A DNA stretch of 64,000 nt from Mycobacterium basiliense (GTDB taxonomy: Bacteria; Actinomycetota; Actinomycetes; Mycobacteriales; Mycobacteriaceae): assembly GCF_900292015.1 (NCBI RefSeq), contig NZ_LR130759.1:62001-126000 (forward strand). The letters run 5' to 3'. Positions 38,358 to 47,360 of the stretch are shown here, piece by piece. Under the pieces are notes generated by a model. That model was given only the letters and a program-made list of their open reading frames with translations, searched no databases and had not been told where the DNA came from. The stretch's first letter is position 1; each line of letters begins with the position of its first letter. The position numbers and the translations under genes are program-made.

Positions 38358-38394
38358 GCAAGTCGGTAGGGGGCAATACCGTCACCACCTTCAC

Positions 38395-38451
38395 CGAGAT
38401 CGACGTTTTGCAGACTCCTTCTCGCACTTTTTCTGCAAAACGTCGATCTCG
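38395..38451. repeat. Long perfect palindromic element (20-bp arms)
   Basis: The left arm 38395-38414 (CGAGATCGACGTTTTGCAGA) is perfectly complementary to 38432-38451, with a 17-base spacer. The hairpin lies 38 bases after the Nudix stop. It lacks a T tract on either side, so it is not a plain terminator; the perfect arms look more like a dispersed palindromic repeat or a bidirectional RNA-processing element. Confidence 0.8.
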
Positions 38452-38552
38452 CGGGCGGAGCCATGACCGCGCCTCGCGGCCCAAGCGCGGTGGCTAGGGC
38501 ATCCGCTGCTGACCCTTGCATGCGGGCCGAGGTGATCGCCTAGGCTGTGCTG

Positions 38553-38825
38553 GTGAGCGGCAAGCAAATACCCGGTGGGGTGGTACACAAGCTGCCTGGG
38601 GACCTGCGCGAGGCGCTGGTGGCCAACTCCACAGCGCTGGCCGCGTGGCACGACATCACGCCCCTAGCACGCAACGAGTTCATCTGCTGGGTCGAGGATG
38701 CCAAGCAACAGACGACACGAGATCGCCGCATTCGCCGGACCCAGGAAGAGCTGGAAGAAGGCCAGCGCCGGCCCTGCTGCTGGCCGGGGTGCAAGCATCG
38801 CGAGCGCACCGGCCGGGCGAAATAG
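38553..38825 (+). CDS. YdeI/OmpD-associated family small protein
   Basis: 90 residues from a GTG at 38553 (GTG at 38547 also possible). The family core is visible: VHKLPGDLREALVANSTALAAWHDITPLARNEFICWVEDAK, then KQQTTRDRRIRRTQEELEEG. Three residues in the tail form PCCWPGC. Family members are implicated in bacteriocin or antimicrobial-peptide resistance, but the biochemical role is unknown. Confidence 0.8.
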   Translation: MSGKQIPGGVVHKLPGDLREALVANSTALAAWHDITPLARNEFICWVEDAKQQTTRDRRIRRTQEELEEGQRRPCCWPGCKHRERTGRAK

Positions 38826-38893
38826 GCTGCTGTTACACCGGCCGACGGATCGAGGCTTTGGACGCGTCATGCGGACGGCGGTTGGCAACGGGG

Positions 38894-39733
38894 CTATTTG
38901 CGGGGCAGACCCAGGATCATCGAAGCGATAACGGTCAGCTGAATCTCGGCGGTGCCGCCCGCCGATGAGCTCCGATGGCATGTCGAAATGCGGCTCGTCA
39001 GGCCCAACGTTGCCGTCCCTGCCCGGCGCAGCAGCATCACCATCGCGTACTTGGCGATGCTCGAGGTCGGGCCGGCAACCTGACCCTCCATCAGCCGCAA
39101 GGTCTCGCGCAACACCATGGCCTTGATCGCGGTCGTGTGGGCCTCGACGTCGCCGATTGCCCGCAGCGCCGTGTCTTGGTCGGGACCGCCGATGGCCGCC
39201 ACCCGCCGAAGTGCGACGGTGCGATCGATGTTCACGTAGTTTCCGATCGCGGTGCGCTCGATGGCCATGGTCGACACCGCCAGCTCCCACCCCTCGCCGG
39301 GGTTGCCCACCAGCATGTCGTCGGGCGCGAAGACAACGGTGGAAAAGACCTCGTTGAAGTCGCACCGGCCACTGGCCTGCTGGATCGGTGAGACCTCGAT
39401 GCCCGGCGTGGCCACGTCAACAAGGAAGTAGCTGATCCCGCGGTGTTTTGGCGCGTGCGGGTCGGTGCGCCCCAGCAGCGCCCCAAACTGGGCGCGATCG
39501 GCCATCGAGGTCCAGATCTTGTGCCCGTTGACCAGCCACCCGTCGTCGACCTTGACGGCGCGGTACTCAGCGAGGCGAGGTCCGAGCTTGCCGCTGGTTC
39601 GCTGAATAACTGACACCATCGTTGGGTGCCCCGCGGGATCGGCCACCCCGAACCGCTCGCGCTGGAGCTCGGACCCGCGCTCAAGAATCGTCGGAAACAT
39701 CCACTCCGTGATGCCTAGTGACGGCTTGGTCAC
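38894..39733 (-). pseudogene. Acyl-CoA dehydrogenase (fadE) pseudogene
   Basis: Pieces of an acyl-CoA dehydrogenase are recognisable in the leftward direction: FPTILERGSELQRERF; then, in another frame, WCQLFSEPAASSDLASL; then back in the first frame GWLVNGHKIWTSMADRAQF, GISYFLVDVATPGIEV and VSTMAIERTAIGNYVN. The C-terminal EPHFDMPSELIGG is again out of frame before GTAEIQLTVIASMILGLPRK. The first ~100 residues of the family are missing. With N-terminal loss and at least three frame changes it is inactive. Confidence 0.85.
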
Positions 39734-39814
39734 TGCGGGGCGGCTAGACCCGCTTCGGATAGCAGGTCACGCTGCGATCCGTGCGCTAGACCAGGATCCC
39801 TGGAGTCATATGTC

Positions 39815-40175
39815 TTGCCGGCCGGTGGTTCACCTGAACCCGACTCGTTGTCCGGCATTCTGGACTACCTGCGACGTGCCTTACGTGCCTTCATCGCAAT
39901 CCCGAGATGACGGCGTTGATGCTCCAGATGATGACCTCCACCGATCCGGAGGCGAAAGCGACGATTGACCAGACGGATCGCACGAATGTTGAGATGTTCA
40001 ATCGCCTGCTGCATGGTGTTGCCCCGGAGGATATTCGAACGTCAGTTTCGGTCTCAACGCCACCCTGACCGGTGGGCTGACCGGGTTGCTCACCGGCAGG
40101 GTAAGGGACGAATCGCTCGGTCATGTCGAGTGGGTCGCACGTGCCCTGCTCGAGGACCGCCAGCCGCATACGTGA
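39815..40175 (+). pseudogene. TetR-family regulator remnant (C-terminal domain)
   Basis: Reading rightward, SLSGILDYLRRALRAFIA is followed after a one-base loss by PEMTALMLQMMTSTDPEA and DQTDRTNVEMFNRLLHGV. After another shift, LNATLTGGLTGLLTGRVRDES and VEWVARALLED follow to a stop at 40173-40175. This is a typical TetR ligand-binding domain; the DNA-binding half is absent. It lies between the fadE pseudogene and an intact Ltp gene, so it may once have controlled one of them. Confidence 0.7.
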
Positions 40176-40184
40176 AGCCCGGTG

Positions 40185-41396
40185 TTATGCCGCCGACTTT
40201 TCCAGGATGTGTACACCGCAGGCGGAACCCAGGCCGATCACGTGGGCCAGCCCCACCGCGGCGTTCTCGATCTGACGATCGCCGGCCTCACCGCGGAGGT
40301 GGTGGCAGACCTCCCAGATGTTGGCGATCCCGGTAGCCGCAATCGGATGACCTTTCGACTGTAGTCCACCCGACACGTTCACCGGCGTAGAGCCGTCGCG
40401 CCAGGGGGCGCCTGAGTCGAAAAAGTCCGCGGCGCCACCCTCTTCGCACAGCATCAGGTTGTCGTAGTGCACCAACTCAGCGGTAGCGAAGCAGTCGTGC
40501 AACTCGACCAAGTCGAGGTCACCCGGGCCTACGCCCGCTTGTTCGTACGCCGTCTTGGCGGCATTGCGGGTCAATGTGTTGACGTTCGGCAGGACCTGAC
40601 AGCCCGCTTCGTAGGGATCGGTGGTCAGCACCGACGCCGACACCTTCACCGCGCGCCGACGTTGGTGCAGCGATAAGGATTTCAAGGTCTCGCCGTTGCA
40701 CACGATCGCGGCCGCAGCGCCGTCGCAGTTGGCCGAGCACATCGGCCGAGTGTTGGGGTAGGCGATCATGACGTCGCTCATGATCTGCTCGAGCGTGAAC
40801 CGTTTCTGATAGGCGGCAAGCGGATTCAGCGTCGAATGGGCGTGGTTCTTCTCGCTGATCTTGGCGAACAGTTCGAAGCTGGTGCCACCGTACTTATGGC
40901 CGTACTCGGTGCCGATTTGAGCGAACACTCCGGGCATGGTTTCGGTGCCGATCCGCCCGTCGACCGGCGCCACCGCGCCGTAGCGTCCGGCCGGTGTCCA
41001 GACATCGGCGTCGCTCTTCTTCTTTCCGCCTCCGCCGAGCAGCCCGGCGCCGGACAGTTTCTCCACACCCACCGCCATGCCGTAGTCGACCTCGCCGGCC
41101 TTGACCGCCATGATCGCGGTTCGCAACGCGGTGGCACCCGTGGCGCAGGCGTTGGCCACGTTGTACACCGGGATTCCGGTCTGGCCGATTTGCTTCTGAA
41201 GCTGCTGACCGAGCCCGGCATTCGCTTGCATCAGGTTGCCCGCCGCCAGCACACCGACGTCGGCCATGGTCACGCCGGCGTCGGCGAGTGCGCCCAGCGC
41301 CGCCTGGGCTGCCAGGTCAACGGTGTCCAGGTCGGGGTGCTTGCCGAATTTGGTCATCCGGATTCCGAGGATCCAAACCTCGTCGCTGGCGCTCAT
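40185..41396 (-). CDS. Thiolase-like lipid-transfer protein (Ltp/SCP-x thiolase type)
   Basis: 403 residues from ATG at 41396. The thiolase fold is visible with the reactive Cys in NACATGATALRTAIMAV, VELHDCFATAEL, GGLQSKGHPIAATGIAN and the C-terminal GLGSACGVHILEK. The CxH/GHP arrangement is that of SCP-x/Ltp proteins, not acetoacetyl-CoA thiolases. In actinobacteria such Ltp proteins pair with DUF35 proteins to carry out retro-aldol or thiolytic cleavage in steroid side-chain breakdown. A DUF35 gene lies 30 bases upstream in the same operon. Confidence 0.9.
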   Translation of the reverse strand: MSASDEVWILGIRMTKFGKHPDLDTVDLAAQAALGALADAGVTMADVGVLAAGNLMQANAGLGQQLQKQIGQTGIPVYNVANACATGATALRTAIMAVKAGEVDYGMAVGVEKLSGAGLLGGGGKKKSDADVWTPAGRYGAVAPVDGRIGTETMPGVFAQIGTEYGHKYGGTSFELFAKISEKNHAHSTLNPLAAYQKRFTLEQIMSDVMIAYPNTRPMCSANCDGAAAAIVCNGETLKSLSLHQRRRAVKVSASVLTTDPYEAGCQVLPNVNTLTRNAAKTAYEQAGVGPGDLDLVELHDCFATAELVHYDNLMLCEEGGAADFFDSGAPWRDGSTPVNVSGGLQSKGHPIAATGIANIWEVCHHLRGEAGDRQIENAAVGLAHVIGLGSACGVHILEKSAA

Positions 41397-41426
41397 CGTC
41401 GCTGCTCCTTCGTCGGTGATCGATGG

Positions 41427-41825
41427 TCAGGTGGCAGGCTCGAAGCCAAAGCCAATCGCTTCGGTCCCTTCGGAGTCGGTGCCGATCGGAAAGGTGGCCA
41501 GGCGTACCTTCATCCCGTCGTGGATGTGCTCGGGATCGGGCTCGATGTTGATCAGGTTGGCCCGCACCTGGGTTCCGCCGCAATCGACCACCGACGCGAC
41601 GAACGGAGTGGGAATCCCGGGTGCGGCGAAGGTGACGATGGTAAACGTCCGCACCGTGCCCTCGGTCGCAATCGGGACGGTCATAAAGTTGGTAGCGAAG
41701 CAATTAGCGCACGCATTGCGTCGGTCGAAGAACCGGGCACCGCAGTGGGTGCATTCCTGTGCGACGAGGTGTGGCTCGCCGTCGTCGAGCACCAGATAGT
41801 CGACCAATGGGATCTGCCCGGCCAT
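41427..41825 (-). CDS. DUF35 OB-fold protein with zinc ribbon, partner of the Ltp thiolase
   Basis: 132 residues from ATG at 41825. An N-terminal rubredoxin-like zinc ribbon (CTHCGARFFDRRNACANC) precedes an OB-fold (GTVRTFTIVTFAAPG, TPFVASVVDCGG, GMKVRLATFP). DUF35 proteins bind thiolase-like enzymes and complete their acyl-CoA site. Its position directly upstream of the Ltp gene supports a two-subunit complex. Confidence 0.9.
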   Translation of the reverse strand: MAGQIPLVDYLVLDDGEPHLVAQECTHCGARFFDRRNACANCFATNFMTVPIATEGTVRTFTIVTFAAPGIPTPFVASVVDCGGTQVRANLINIEPDPEHIHDGMKVRLATFPIGTDSEGTEAIGFGFEPAT

Positions 41826-41873
41826 AGATACCTCCGCGATGTCTATTACCGACCGTAGCGCGGGAGGTGGCGA

Positions 41874-42114
41874 TCAACTGAGCTCGAGGACGAACTTTCC
41901 GGCGGACCGGCGCTCGGCCAGATCCCGGAGTGCCTACTGGATGTCGTCGAGCGAATAGGCCGAACCCACCAGCGGATCGATGGCTCCGGTGGTGACCAGC
42001 CGGTCGAGCTGTTGAATGGCCGACTCGCGCACCCCGGGTGCACACGATGTCGTTCCCCGGCCCGGCCCCGGTACGGACCTCGCCGAGGCGATTGACGCCC
42101 AGTACTACTGAGCC
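41874..42114 (-). pseudogene. C-terminal fragment of a zinc-type (MDR) alcohol/quinone dehydrogenase
   Basis: Leftward translation gives VRESAIQQLDRLVTTGAIDPLVGSAYSLDDIQ, an in-frame TAG where CAG would be expected, then ALRDLAERRSAGKFVLELS and a stop at 41874. This is the standard C-terminus of medium-chain dehydrogenases. The catalytic and cofactor domains are missing; upstream sequence to ~42114 has a short out-of-frame similarity only. Confidence 0.7.
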
Positions 42115-42117
42115 CGT

Positions 42118-42534
42118 TCAGAAGGGGCTGCTATTGGACTGCCACTCCGCCGATTCGGGTCGCGGGCCGTACCGGCGGGCGTAGTCCTCGTGCATCTTCG
42201 CGTCCTTCTTGCGTTTGATCACGTCGACCAGATTGCGGTCCAGGCCATGCTGTGCCAGTCGGTGCCGGCGCCAAACCTTGTTCAGCGCGAGCGAAATCAG
42301 CAGTGACCACACATACAGCGGGGCTGTCATCTCGGTGTGTACGTATACCGAAGCCGGCAACAGCCAAAACGGGGCCAGGACCAGGATCGGCGGGATGGCC
42401 CACCGGATCATGTGTCGGCGTACCGCTCCCGGTCCGGCCAAATCCTGGGCAACCCAGGCCCGCATCGACTCCGGCAGGCACCGCCCGTATGAGTAGGCGA
42501 TGTACTGCCAAAAACTGGGCTTACCGGTGGCCAT
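42118..42534 (-). CDS. Small membrane protein, DUF5313
   Basis: 138 residues from ATG at 42534, beginning MATGKPSFWQYIAYSYGRCLP. Two adjacent hydrophobic segments (MIRWAIPPILVLAPFWLLP and APLYVWSLLISLALNKVW) form a hairpin with a conserved charged tail (RRHRLAQHGLDRNLVDVIKRKKDAKMHEDYARRYGP). Widespread in mycobacteria; function unknown. Confidence 0.8.
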   Translation of the reverse strand: MATGKPSFWQYIAYSYGRCLPESMRAWVAQDLAGPGAVRRHMIRWAIPPILVLAPFWLLPASVYVHTEMTAPLYVWSLLISLALNKVWRRHRLAQHGLDRNLVDVIKRKKDAKMHEDYARRYGPRPESAEWQSNSSPF

Positions 42535-42558
42535 GGGAGCTCCTGTGGGGACGGTGAT

Positions 42559-43065
42559 TCAAGACTGTAGCGCGCCGGCCGCCAATGCGGCCGAATTGAT
42601 GCGAGTGAGCACCTGGTGGAGGTGCTCGAGTTCGGCCATGTCGACGCCCAGACGCTCGACGACGGTGCGCGGGACTTCAAGCGCCCGCTCCCGCAGAGCA
42701 ATTCCGGCGTGAGTTAGCTTGACATCGGTGGAGCGCTCATCGGCGGCGTTGCGGGTCCGGGTAACCAGGCCGAGTGCTTCCAGGCGCTTGAGCATCGGCG
42801 AGAGAGTAGCCGAATCCAGCTGCAGCGCCTCGGCGATCTGCTTGACCGAAAGCGCAAGCCGCTGTTCGGGCCTTGCCCTGTGGTGGTCCCAGAGGGCCAG
42901 CATAACCAGATACTGCGGATGGGTTAGGCCCAATGGCTCCAGAAGCGGCCGGTAAACGGCCAACACGGCCCTGTTGGTGATGGCCAGTGCGAAACAAACC
43001 TGGTGCTCAAGGGCGAGCGGATCAATCGGCGGTGCGGTCCGGGTGGCCACAGATAGATAGTGCAC
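42559..43065 (-). CDS. MarR-family regulator, OhrR-like
   Basis: 168 residues. The N-terminal helix contains EHQVCFALAITNRAV with Cys24 in the position of the reactive cysteine of OhrR organic-peroxide sensors. The winged helix follows (VKQIAEALQLDSATLSPMLKRLEALGLVTRTRNAADERSTDV). OhrR usually controls an adjacent ohr peroxidase gene; none is visible, so the target is elsewhere or lost. The start could also be a GTG at 43050. Confidence 0.85.
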   Translation of the reverse strand: MHYLSVATRTAPPIDPLALEHQVCFALAITNRAVLAVYRPLLEPLGLTHPQYLVMLALWDHHRARPEQRLALSVKQIAEALQLDSATLSPMLKRLEALGLVTRTRNAADERSTDVKLTHAGIALRERALEVPRTVVERLGVDMAELEHLHQVLTRINSAALAAGALQS

Positions 43066-43171
43066 GATCGATTAGTGCGCTAGCAACAGGGCGATCGGCA
43101 CACTTCCGGGCTGGCATCGAGTCGATGGTGGCGGCTTCGGGTCGGCACCAACGGTCGACTAGCGTGGCCGC

Positions 43172-44335
43172 ATGCTGGTGACCGTAGCAGTAGAAAACTA
43201 CCGCTCGTTGCGCCAGCTGGTGTTGCCATTGCGCCAGCTCAATGTCGTAACCGGACCCAACGGCAGTGGTAAGTCGAACCTGTACCGAGCGCTGCGCCTG
43301 TTGGCGAACTCGGCGCGCAACGGCGCGGTCGCTGCGCTGGCCCGGGAAGGCGGGTTGAGTTCAACGATGTGGGCCGGGCCGGCTGTGATCGGCAAGTCCG
43401 TGCGCCAGGGGCGGCAGCCGGTCCAGGGTACGCTCCGTAACGAATCGGTCAGCTTGAAACTCGGCTTTGCCGGGTCCGATTTCGGTTATGCGATGGATCT
43501 CGGGTTACCCCGTCCGACGAGCAGCAAGTTCAAGCTCGATCCCGAGGTCAAGGTGGAATCGCTGTGGGTGGGGCCGGCGTGGCGTCGCGCCACAGCGATC
43601 GCCGACCGCGGCGGCCCGGTCGTCCAGCTGCGCGATGGTGATGACAACTGGCAACTGATCACCGATGCGCTGCGACCGTTCGACTCGATGCTGAGTGAGT
43701 TGGCGGATCCGGTGCGGGCGCCGGAACTCATCGAAATGCGTGAACGCATGCGCAACTGGCGGTTTTACGATCACCTGCGGACCGACGTCGACGCGCCCGC
43801 GAGGCAGGCCCGAATAGGCACGCGCACAACAGTATTGGGTCACGATGGAGCGGATCTAGCTGCGGCGATTCAAACGATCCGCGAGATCGGCGACGACGTC
43901 GCGTTGGTGGCGGCCATCGATCGAGCGTTTGAAGGCAGTCGTGTCGATATCGTGAGCGAAAACGGTCGCTTTGAGCTGGCCCTGCAACAGCCCGGAATGT
44001 TGCGGCCATTGTGCGCGGCCGAGCTCTCCGACGGCACGTTGCGCTACCTCCTGTGGACCGCGGCCCTGCTGACGCCGCGCCCACCACAGTTGCTGGTACT
44101 CAACGAACCTGAGACCAGTTTGCACCCCGATCTGCTGCCGGCCTTGGCGTCACTGATTGCCACAGCTGCCCAACACAGTCAGATGATCGTCGTCACCCAC
44201 TCGGAATCTCTGGTGTCCTCGTTGCAGGAGGCCGCTGATGTGCACACGATTCGCCTGGCAAAAGAACTTGGCGAAACCCGGATAGTGGGGCAGCGCATGA
44301 TTGACCAGCCGCCATGGCATTGGCCGCCACGGTAG
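43172..44335 (+). CDS. RecF/SMC-like AAA_21 ATPase (COG4637 type)
   Basis: 387 residues. Walker A is VVTGPNGSGKSNLYRAL near residue 27. The ABC-like signature is ELSDGTLRYLLWTAALL, Walker B is LLVLNEPETSLHPDLLPALA and the H-loop is VVTHSESLV. Compact ABC-type ATPases of this kind occur alone or in defence systems with a partner nuclease; no partner gene is present here, so a housekeeping or orphan role is likelier. The Asn in NEPETS is normal for this group. Confidence 0.87.
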   Translation: MLVTVAVENYRSLRQLVLPLRQLNVVTGPNGSGKSNLYRALRLLANSARNGAVAALAREGGLSSTMWAGPAVIGKSVRQGRQPVQGTLRNESVSLKLGFAGSDFGYAMDLGLPRPTSSKFKLDPEVKVESLWVGPAWRRATAIADRGGPVVQLRDGDDNWQLITDALRPFDSMLSELADPVRAPELIEMRERMRNWRFYDHLRTDVDAPARQARIGTRTTVLGHDGADLAAAIQTIREIGDDVALVAAIDRAFEGSRVDIVSENGRFELALQQPGMLRPLCAAELSDGTLRYLLWTAALLTPRPPQLLVLNEPETSLHPDLLPALASLIATAAQHSQMIVVTHSESLVSSLQEAADVHTIRLAKELGETRIVGQRMIDQPPWHWPPR

Positions 44336-44432
44336 ACGACGGTCCTTGGCCTTGCGAGGGCAAGGTCACATAGCGCCCCAGCAAATCGGTGCGTGGAGTT
44401 TTGGCCACGCCAACCGCGGGGCTGGGAATCAT

Positions 44433-44873
44433 TCACTCAGCGGGTTGCGCATGAATATTCCTGGCACCCTTAGCGTTTCGTAGTCCCGAGCAATTCACGC
44501 AGCCGATGCAGCCCACACAGTCGGTGCAGCGCACGCACCCTATACACGCCACGCACCGGGCGCAGGCTACGCATGCCACGCACGCCACACATTCCCGGAC
44601 GGCTACGGACAACACGGTCAACGCACTGGCAAGCACTCCGACGCAGCCCGCGGTGGCCGCCGAGCCCGCCACCGCCGCGCTGCCCGCGGTCGCGACCGAA
44701 CCCGCCACCGCCACGCTGCCCGCGGTCGACACCGATCCGGCCACCGCGGCCGCACCCGCGGTGGCGATCGACCCCGCGACGGCAATGCTGTCTTGGCTGG
44801 CCAACGAGCCCACAACGGTGCCCGCGTCGGCGGACACCGTCGACTCGCATGCGACTGCCATGCGCCCCATCAT
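44433..44873 (-). CDS. Hexapeptide-periodic repeat protein ending in twelve C-x-x triplets
   Basis: 146 residues from ATG at 44873, or 142 from the ATG at 44861. After a short N-terminus the sequence has six-residue periodicity of type S-x-A-x-A-G (for example SVATAG, SAAVAG) for ~60 residues, then a hydrophobic bridge (VGVLASALTVLSVAVRE). Twelve C-x-x triplets follow in a row (CVA CVA CVA CAR ...), then LRNAKGARNIHAQ. Cys codons alternate TGT/TGC and the intervening Val/Ile codons vary, which suggests protein-level selection. It lies 40 bases behind the glycosyltransferase on the same strand. I do not recognise the family; a beta-helical or metal-binding role is speculation. Confidence 0.55.
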   Translation of the reverse strand: MMGRMAVACESTVSADAGTVVGSLASQDSIAVAGSIATAGAAAVAGSVSTAGSVAVAGSVATAGSAAVAGSAATAGCVGVLASALTVLSVAVRECVACVACVACARCVACIGCVRCTDCVGCIGCVNCSGLRNAKGARNIHAQPAE

Positions 44874-44913
44874 CTCAGCTGATCGGCTTCGAACGCGATG
44901 GCGGGATGGCCGA

Positions 44914-46122
44914 TCAGTCGACGGAGTCCAGACGGGCGGCGTCTTCCAGGAGATCGGCGGCCCTGACCACGCTATCGGCGGACGTGCTCATCCGAGCGGC
45001 AACCTCAGTGGCTCGAGCGCTGCACTGCGGCGCAAGGATGGCACGCAAGTCGTCCAGCAGCGATTGACTTGTGGCCGCCCAGAAGGGCCGCCCCAAGCCG
45101 ACTTGCAACCGCTCGACCGCGGCCGCCCAGATCGGTTGATCGAGCCAAAGCCACAGGATCAGCGTGGGGATTCCGGCTCGCATGCCTGCGGCGGTAGTTC
45201 CCGCTCCGCCGTGGTGGACGACCGCACGGCAAGCCGGAAAGATCGCCGCGTGGTTCACCGCCCGCACAACCTTGACTCCCTCGGGGGGCAAGACATCGCT
45301 GAAGTCATTTGCGCCGCTGCAAATCAACGCACGTTCACCCAGTTCGGCGCAGACCGTACCGATCATGGTGACCGTCTCAGCCCAGGAGGTGATCGGCGTG
45401 CTACCGAACCCGAAGTAGATCGGCGGTGTTCCCGCGGCAATCCACGACAAGACCTCGGCGTCGTCTTCCGTCGGCAACTCCAGCGTCAAGGCGCCGACGA
45501 ATGGTCGTAGGCCGTCGGGCTCCACCCATTGGGCGGTCGGTCCGGGCAAGCAGAACTCGTCGTATGCCTGGATCTCGAGCCAGCCGCGTTGCGCCCTCCG
45601 TTGCAAGGCGGACTCGCTCGTTTCCGGTAACCCCAGCAGACGGCGTTGAGCGTGTTCGGCCTCCCGGGTGACCAGGGGTGCAAGCTGTCCCGACGCCCAG
45701 ATCCGCTTCGGGAAGAAGTGCAGCGCTGCCAGCGGAATGCCGTGATACTCCGCGACGTTGGCGGCCAGCCCCTGCTCGTTGAAGCTGGCCAGCAGCAGAT
45801 CGACCCCGTGCGCCAGCGACGTCAGCGCCGCACTCTTGTCCGCGGTAACCCGGCTGACATGCTCGGTCACTTCGGACAGGATGCCGATGGGATTGTGCAG
45901 CTTCGTCGCCAGGTCGCGCACCAAATCCTGGGCCGGGTTCATCCGCTCGCGCGCGTCAGGACCGTAGCTGACCGCAGCGAGTCCAGCCGACTCGACGAAG
46001 TCGAGCATGTTGGGCGGCACGGCCATGCGCACGTCGTGACCCCGCCGCAGCAATTCGCGAGCGACCGCGGCGCCGGGCTCGACATCGCCGCGACTTCCGT
46101 AGCTTGCGACCACGATCTTCAT
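44914..46122 (-). CDS. GT1-family glycosyltransferase (MGT type, Rv1526c-like)
   Basis: 402 residues from ATG at 46122. The N-terminal motif SYGSRGDVEPGAAVARELLRRGHDVRMAVPP and the C-terminal nucleotide-sugar signature FPACRAVVHHGGAGTTAAGMRAGIPTLI are those of erythromycin-resistance-type GT1 enzymes, used in mycobacteria to glycosylate glycopeptidolipids and phenolic glycolipids. The acceptor here is unknown. It is 26 bases downstream of a fadE gene in a tetR-fadE-GT operon. Confidence 0.9.
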   Translation of the reverse strand: MKIVVASYGSRGDVEPGAAVARELLRRGHDVRMAVPPNMLDFVESAGLAAVSYGPDARERMNPAQDLVRDLATKLHNPIGILSEVTEHVSRVTADKSAALTSLAHGVDLLLASFNEQGLAANVAEYHGIPLAALHFFPKRIWASGQLAPLVTREAEHAQRRLLGLPETSESALQRRAQRGWLEIQAYDEFCLPGPTAQWVEPDGLRPFVGALTLELPTEDDAEVLSWIAAGTPPIYFGFGSTPITSWAETVTMIGTVCAELGERALICSGANDFSDVLPPEGVKVVRAVNHAAIFPACRAVVHHGGAGTTAAGMRAGIPTLILWLWLDQPIWAAAVERLQVGLGRPFWAATSQSLLDDLRAILAPQCSARATEVAARMSTSADSVVRAADLLEDAARLDSVD

Positions 46123-46148
46123 CGGTGCAACCCAACGAGCACGGTTGC

Positions 46149-47360
46149 CTAGCGGATTGGCAGGCCGGTGAGCGCCCGCGCAATGACCAGCCGCTGGATC
46201 TCGCTGGTCCCTTCGAAGATTGTGAAAATCTTTGCATCACGGTGCATCCGCTCCACCGGGTAGTCGCGGGTATAGCCATTTCCGCCCAGAATCTGGATGG
46301 CCTCGTCGGTGACATACACGGCAGTCTCGCTTGCCACGAGCTTGGCCATCGAGCCCTCCGCCGAGTCGAAGTCCAGGTTGTTGCGCGCCATCCAGCCGGC
46401 TCGCCATACCAATAACCGAGCCGCGTCGATCCGAGACTTCATGTCGGCCAGTTTGAATGACACCGCCTGGAACTCACCGATCTTGCGACCGAATTGCTCG
46501 CGTTGGCAGGCATATTCGAGGGCGTACTCGTAGGCGGCCCGTGCCACGCCAACGGCCATCGCCCCTACGGTGGGCCGAGTGCGCTCAAAGGTCTTCATCG
46601 CTGCCTGCCCGCGTGCAGAGGCGCCGGACTTGACCCGAGCGATCCGCGCTTCGAATTTCTCTCGGCCGCCCAGGATTAGGTCCTCGGCTAGGCGCACATC
46701 ATCGAGCACTATTTCAGCTGTGTGCGAGGCGCGGATGCCGTGTTTCTTGAACTTCTGCCCCTGGGACAGACCTTTTGTACCCGGGGGAATCACGAATGTG
46801 GCCTGGCCTCGGGTGCCGAGGTCGGGATAGACCGACGCCACCACGATGTGCACATTGGCTATGCCCCCGTTGGTCGCCCACGTTTTAGTGCCGTTGAGCA
46901 CCCACTCGCCGGCCGCCTCGTCGTAGTGTGCGCGAGTGCGGATCGCGCCGACGTCAGAACCCGCATCGGGTTCCGAGGAGCAAAACGCGCCGAGTTTGGG
47001 ATCGTCTGCGCTACCAAACATCTCGGGAAGCCAGCGGCCCAACTGCTCGGGGGTTCCATTGCCCGCCAGCGCCGCCGCGGCCAGTCCGGTGCCCATGATG
47101 GATATCGCGATGCCGGCATCACCCCAGAACAGCTCCTCGAGCGCGGTGAGCATGCCCAATCCGGTGGGGTCGGCGGACTGCTGGGCGAAAAAGTCGGGCG
47201 AATAGATGCCGACCTTGGCGGCCTCCTGGATCACCGGCCACGGGGTTTCCTCGCGTTCGTCCCATTCGGCGGCCGCCGGGCGGATGACCTCCGCCGAGAA
47301 CTTGTGCACCCAATCGCGGACTTCGATCAAGTCGTCGCTGAGCTGCAGTGAGAACGTCAT
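46149..47360 (-). CDS. Acyl-CoA dehydrogenase (FadE type)
   Basis: 403 residues from ATG at 47360. A full-length family member: [58 protein letters not shown], and the C-terminal [35 protein letters not shown], which carries the catalytic Glu. It introduces an alpha-beta double bond into acyl-CoA using FAD. It overlaps the upstream tetR gene by 4 bases. Confidence 0.94.
   Translation of the reverse strand: MTFSLQLSDDLIEVRDWVHKFSAEVIRPAAAEWDEREETPWPVIQEAAKVGIYSPDFFAQQSADPTGLGMLTALEELFWGDAGIAISIMGTGLAAAALAGNGTPEQLGRWLPEMFGSADDPKLGAFCSSEPDAGSDVGAIRTRAHYDEAAGEWVLNGTKTWATNGGIANVHIVVASVYPDLGTRGQATFVIPPGTKGLSQGQKFKKHGIRASHTAEIVLDDVRLAEDLILGGREKFEARIARVKSGASARGQAAMKTFERTRPTVGAMAVGVARAAYEYALEYACQREQFGRKIGEFQAVSFKLADMKSRIDAARLLVWRAGWMARNNLDFDSAEGSMAKLVASETAVYVTDEAIQILGGNGYTRDYPVERMHRDAKIFTIFEGTSEIQRLVIARALTGLPIR

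Noticed and set aside
38395..38451. Palindrome as a simple Rho-independent terminator
   Set aside because: No T tract follows either arm; arms are much longer and more perfect than needed.
43172..44335. Stand-alone AAA ATPase as part of an anti-phage system
   Set aside because: No nuclease, Toprim or other effector is adjacent; neighbours are a MarR-type regulator and an unrelated repeat protein. The family also occurs outside defence loci.
44506..45510. 334-codon plus-strand frame over the repeat protein and glycosyltransferase
   Set aside because: Its second half is antisense to a clear GT1 gene; its first half is the complement of the Cys/Ser repeats and gives Thr/Pro/Ala repeats without codon variation of its own.
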